64,000 nt of DNA from Halobacillus halophilus DSM 2266 (GTDB taxonomy: Bacteria > Bacillota > Bacilli > Bacillales > Halobacillaceae): the NCBI RefSeq assembly GCF_000284515.1, contig NC_017668.1, forward strand, positions 1,922,001-1,986,000. The letters are read 5' to 3'. Within the stretch, counting starts at the first letter, position 1; every line of letters starts with the position of its first letter. The translations under genes and the position numbers were made by a program. The notes beneath the pieces are model-generated. The model was given only the letters and a program-made list of their open reading frames with translations. It made no database searches and was not told where the DNA came from. Positions 63,573 through 64,000 of the stretch are shown here, one piece after another.

Positions 63573-64000
63573 TTATCTGGAAATAAACCTGTTTTCTGTG
63601 ATCCAAAATCTCCACGGATAGTCACGGGCTTCTCCAGAGTTGTCAATACCGATTCGTTTCCCTTGGGAAATATGTTCAGGGGAAAAGCCTTTTTTGATAT
63701 ACAGTGGTGATTGGTCCAGAGGATGTCCATAGTCCGATTTGATAATCCCTAAGGCTTTCGTTAATTTTCCGGGTCCATTTGTAAAGTCCTTTTCTTTTTT
63801 ATCTCCTCTTCTTTCCTGTATCAGGTCCAAGCCTTCTTTGGGTTCGACCGCTCTAATTAAAACGGCCTCCGGGTGGTTTAATTCACCGCTTACTACATTC
63901 ACCAGACAGTGTGTATGCATAACGTATGTGTAAACATAACCAGGCAGGCCAAACATTACTTCCGTTCGCTGCGTCCGCTTATTGTTAAAACTATGAGCTG
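63573..64000 (-). CDS. DNA-3-methyladenine glycosylase, MPG/AAG type (5' end cut off)
   Basis: The reading frame stays open to the window edge. Before the internal Met it continues as HSFNNKRTQRTEV, so the true start lies beyond 64000. The visible 140 or so residues (VMFGLPGYVYTYVMHTHCLVNVV, split as VMFGLPGYVYTY and VMHTHCLVNVV; HPEAVLIRAVEP; NGPGKLTKALGI) match the MPG family, which removes alkylated purines by base flipping. The Tyr in YVYTY and the nucleophile-activating Glu of the EAVLIRAVEP strand are typical. Confidence 0.92.
   Translation of the reverse strand, partial: AHSFNNKRTQRTEVMFGLPGYVYTYVMHTHCLVNVVSGELNHPEAVLIRAVEPKEGLDLIQERRGDKKEKDFTNGPGKLTKALGIIKSDYGHPLDQSPLYIKKGFSPEHISQGKRIGIDNSGEARDYPWRFWITENRFISR

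Noticed and set aside
1-64000. CRISPR arrays, rRNA, tRNA and prophage genes
   Set aside because: No regularly spaced direct repeats, no rRNA or tRNA-like sequences and no phage structural genes were seen on reading the window.

Overview
The window is a low-GC Gram-positive chromosome segment, very probably from an endospore-forming, probably halophilic member of Bacillaceae (Halobacillus-like; the genus is a guess). Support: strong AGGAGG ribosome sites, TTG and GTG starts, U-rich intrinsic terminators, an H-type small acid-soluble spore protein, a Spo0E-type phosphatase, and Bacillus-type yfiY/yfiZ/yfhA, ykuI, panF, guaC, csoR-copA and flotillin. I saw no rRNA, tRNA or CRISPR array.

Layout. 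0-7 kb: start of a sugar permease, a short-chain dehydrogenase, DUF2332 and Hsp20 proteins, a CtaM/YozB-like membrane protein, uvsE and rlmN. 7-10.5 kb: universal stress protein, then a LacI regulator with an orphan sugar-binding lipoprotein; matching operators lie before both. 10.7-16.2 kb: copper island (csoR, copA, a 16-Cys four-helix-bundle protein, a CopB-type ATPase) with three spaced CsoR-type boxes. 16.6-21 kb: Nudix, phosphatase, guaC and a YkuI-like degenerate EAL protein. 21-31 kb: old yellow enzyme, ferredoxin, MarR/pirin, yhdT-panF, and a Fur-boxed divergent siderophore uptake locus. 31-44 kb: endonuclease I, RsbR-like STAS protein, flotillin, AbrB-duplication permease, secreted pullulanase, LacI regulator, sspH, small membrane proteins, LysE exporter. 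45-47 kb: an intact ISL3-family insertion sequence with an 8-bp target duplication, and a decayed region. 47-51.5 kb: pflB-adh-pflA fermentation operon. 51.7-64 kb: GrpB protein, SDR, frameshifted alpha/beta hydrolase, repetitive acidic lipoprotein, tetR-MFS efflux operon with twin operators, an acyl-CoA carboxyltransferase / acyl-CoA ligase pair, aldehyde dehydrogenase, SET protein, and the 3' part of a 3-methyladenine glycosylase gene.

The most unusual feature is a family of about 615-bp ORF-less compound palindromes. Four near full-length copies (two per orientation) and two decayed remnants lie between genes. Each has outer inverted repeats and two internal hairpin modules. At least three copies have short AT-rich direct repeats at their edges, and two sit against the T-tract of an intrinsic terminator, so they look like mobile MITE-like elements.
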